Source: Lachnospiraceae bacterium UBA3643 (GTDB lineage Bacteria > Bacillota > Clostridia > Lachnospirales > Lachnospiraceae). Taken from it: 7,113 bases of DNA. Positions within the stretch are counted from its first letter, which is position 1. Every line of letters begins with the position of its first letter. Under the pieces are notes generated by a model that was not told the DNA's origin, searched no databases, and saw nothing but the letters and a program-made list of their open reading frames with translations. Shown here one piece after another: positions 5,633 to 7,113 of the stretch. The stretch lies in assembly GCA_002373855.1 (NCBI GenBank), contig DFKO01000091.1:1-7113 (forward strand), given 5' to 3'. A program made the position numbers and the translations under genes.

Positions 5633-6997
5633 TTAAGCCAGTATATCCCTGATATCCTTAAGGCCCTTTCTCGTCGTAATGACGATAACGGTATCGCCCT
5701 CGTTTATCACCGACTGGCCGTTTACGATAAGCATCTTTTTGCCCCTGATGATACATCCGAGCAGGATGTCGGGCTTTAACTTAAGCTGCAGGATCGGCAC
5801 GCCCGCTACAGGGGAGTTCTTGGAGATACCAAACTCCAGGGCCTCAACCTTGTTATCGACGATCTTGTAGAGAGTCTCAACATTACTCTCACCGTAATCG
5901 ATAGAGTTCTGTCTCGCTCTTGCATAGCTGACTACCAGGTCTGCCGAAATATTTTTTGGCGTAATTATACTGCCGAGGTTAAAGTTTTTAACGATATCAT
6001 TTGAAGCAAAGTAGTTGAGCTTGGTCACGACCTTGGCCTTGGAACATTTCTTGGCATAAAGTGAGAGGAACATATTGCCCTCGTCCATACCTGTCAGGGA
6101 TACAAAGCCCTCCGCCTGCTCTATGCCCTCCTCAAGGAGTATCTCCTGGTTTGTGGCATCGCCGCATATAACGGTAGCCTTTGGCAGCTGCTCTGCCAGA
6201 CTCTCGCACCTGGCCCTGTCTGACTCGATGATCTTGACGTCAACACCTGATAAGAGTAGCTGCTGGGCCAGATAAAATGCTGTCCTGCCTCCGCCTGCTA
6301 TGATACAGTCCTTGACCTGATGGGTCTCGATTCCGATCTTTTTACAAAATACCCTGGCTGCCTGAGATGATGCGATGACATTGATCATATCGCCCTTCTC
6401 AAGCCTGAACACACCGTTTGGTATGATGACCTCATCGCCCCTTGATACGGCGCAGATAAGGACCTCCGTGCTCACGATCTTACCTATCTCAATGAGGCTC
6501 TTACCCTCAAGGAGTGAACCCTCAAGAACTTCAAATTTAAGGAGCTCCACGCGGCCCTTGGCAAATGTATCTATCTTGTCAGCTGAGGGGAAACGCATGA
6601 GTCTCGCGATCTCCCTGGCTGCATCATAATCGGGATTTAATATAAGGGAAAGTCCCAGCTCCTCCTTGATAAAAGATACCTCTTCACTGTATCTCGGATC
6701 CCTGACTCTGGCTATGGTACTCTTGATACCGGCCTTTTTGGCAAAGAGACAGCAGAGGAGATTGATCTCATCACTGTCGGTGACAGCAATGAGGAGCTCT
6801 GTCTCGGAAGCGCCTGCCTCTGCAAGGGTAGCTGCCGACGCACCGTTGCCCACATATCCCATTACATCAAAACGGTTTGAGATATCGGTGACAATATCTG
6901 CCTTAAAATCAATTACGGTCACATCATGTTTTTCAAGGGACAGCTGCTCGATGATCGAGATACCGACTTTGCCGCAGCCTACTACTATAATCTTCAT
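5633..6997 (-). CDS. trkA: Trk potassium uptake system, regulatory subunit TrkA (two RCK units)
   Basis: Cytoplasmic nucleotide-binding ring protein that gates TrkH. 454 residues arranged as two copies of RCK_N plus RCK_C, as in E. coli TrkA (KtrA has one copy). First RCK_N about 1-120: GCGKVG (7-12) after the first beta strand, acidic D30 ending the second strand, and GNGA (50-53) and TDSDEINL (73-80). First RCK_C about 145-225, ending in a strand with KGDMINVIA (201-209). Second RCK_N about 229-345: AGGGRTA (234-240), E258 at the ligand position, GDAT (279-282), LTGMDEGNM (301-309). Second RCK_C about 370-454, with EGDTVIVIT (433-441). Acidic residues at both ligand positions suit NAD(H) binding; RCK_C domains in Firmicutes may also bind c-di-AMP, which cannot be read here. 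ATG 6997 has GGGAG 8 nt upstream. The gap to the preceding traX stop is 18 nt. Confidence 0.96.
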   Translation of the reverse strand: MKIIVVGCGKVGISIIEQLSLEKHDVTVIDFKADIVTDISNRFDVMGYVGNGASAATLAEAGASETELLIAVTDSDEINLLCCLFAKKAGIKSTIARVRDPRYSEEVSFIKEELGLSLILNPDYDAAREIARLMRFPSADKIDTFAKGRVELLKFEVLEGSLLEGKSLIEIGKIVSTEVLICAVSRGDEVIIPNGVFRLEKGDMINVIASSQAARVFCKKIGIETHQVKDCIIAGGGRTAFYLAQQLLLSGVDVKIIESDRARCESLAEQLPKATVICGDATNQEILLEEGIEQAEGFVSLTGMDEGNMFLSLYAKKCSKAKVVTKLNYFASNDIVKNFNLGSIITPKNISADLVVSYARARQNSIDYGESNVETLYKIVDNKVEALEFGISKNSPVAGVPILQLKLKPDILLGCIIRGKKMLIVNGQSVINEGDTVIVITTRKGLKDIRDILA

Positions 6998-7015
6998 ATG
7001 TCTTCTCCCTGTTAA

Positions 7016-7113
7016 TTATGTCCAGAATCCGAGCATCCTGGTTATCAGATAAATGATAAGCAGGTGAACCGGATAAAATGCGTAAAACAAATATTTTAAC
7101 TTAAGTCCACGCT
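7016..7113 (-). CDS. C-terminal end of a TraX-family membrane protein (partial)
   Basis: Only the last 31 codons are in the window, ending at TAA 7018-7016; the other two minus-strand frames hit stops at once, so the frame is sure. The peptide reads KYLFYAFYPVHLLIIYLI followed by TRMLGFWT. A hydrophobic helix after the aromatic-rich YAFYPVHL segment is characteristic of the C-terminus of TraX-family (PF05857) multi-pass proteins, which are common in Firmicutes. The name comes from the F-plasmid pilin acetylase, but the role of chromosomal homologues is not settled, so no function is assigned. It is 18 nt upstream of trkA and probably shares its transcript. Family assignment from so short a tail is tentative. 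Confidence 0.6.
   Translation of the reverse strand, partial: RGLKLKYLFYAFYPVHLLIIYLITRMLGFWT

Overview
The window is a bacterial chromosomal segment in which every gene reads on the minus strand, so transcription runs from high to low coordinates. It looks like a low-to-moderate GC Firmicute, most likely a Clostridia member of Lachnospiraceae type. The evidence is the gene order (rqcP/yabO, divIC, tilS, hpt, ftsH, as in the Bacillus/Clostridium 'yab' region), the frequent ATA and AGG/AGA codons, the strong Shine-Dalgarno (SD) sites and a TTG start. The genus cannot be fixed from the sequence.

Right-hand block (7113 to 3908): the C-terminal end of a TraX-family membrane protein, then trkA, trkH and rqcP. 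Gaps are only 18, 16 and 26 nt, so this is probably one transcription unit. TrkA (cytoplasmic, two RCK units) and TrkH (membrane K+-translocating subunit) form a complete potassium uptake system. RqcP is the small S4-domain factor that works with RqcH in ribosome quality control.

Middle (3907 to 3700): a 208-bp A+T-rich gene-free stretch (51 G+C in the 180 bases 3721-3900). It carries a very good sigma-A promoter aimed at divIC, a perfect 7-bp-arm palindrome resembling an NrdR box, and several nested inverted repeats.

Left-hand block (3699 to 1): divIC (TTG start), an intrinsic terminator, then tilS, hpt and ftsH. Gaps of 10 and 6 nt, with SD sequences placed in the preceding gene's end, indicate a tightly coupled tilS-hpt-ftsH unit: tRNA-Ile lysidine synthase, hypoxanthine phosphoribosyltransferase and the AAA+ membrane protease. 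ftsH runs off the left edge with 449 codons visible.

The most informative feature is an absence. In spore-forming relatives yabP-yabQ lie between rqcP and divIC, and spoIIE lies between divIC and tilS. Here those places hold only 208 and 71 bp. This suggests a lineage that has shed sporulation genes from a housekeeping cluster, leaving regulatory sequence at the joins. I see no CRISPR array, tRNA, rRNA, insertion sequence or undescribed multi-gene system; the novelty, if any, is in the two intergenic joins.
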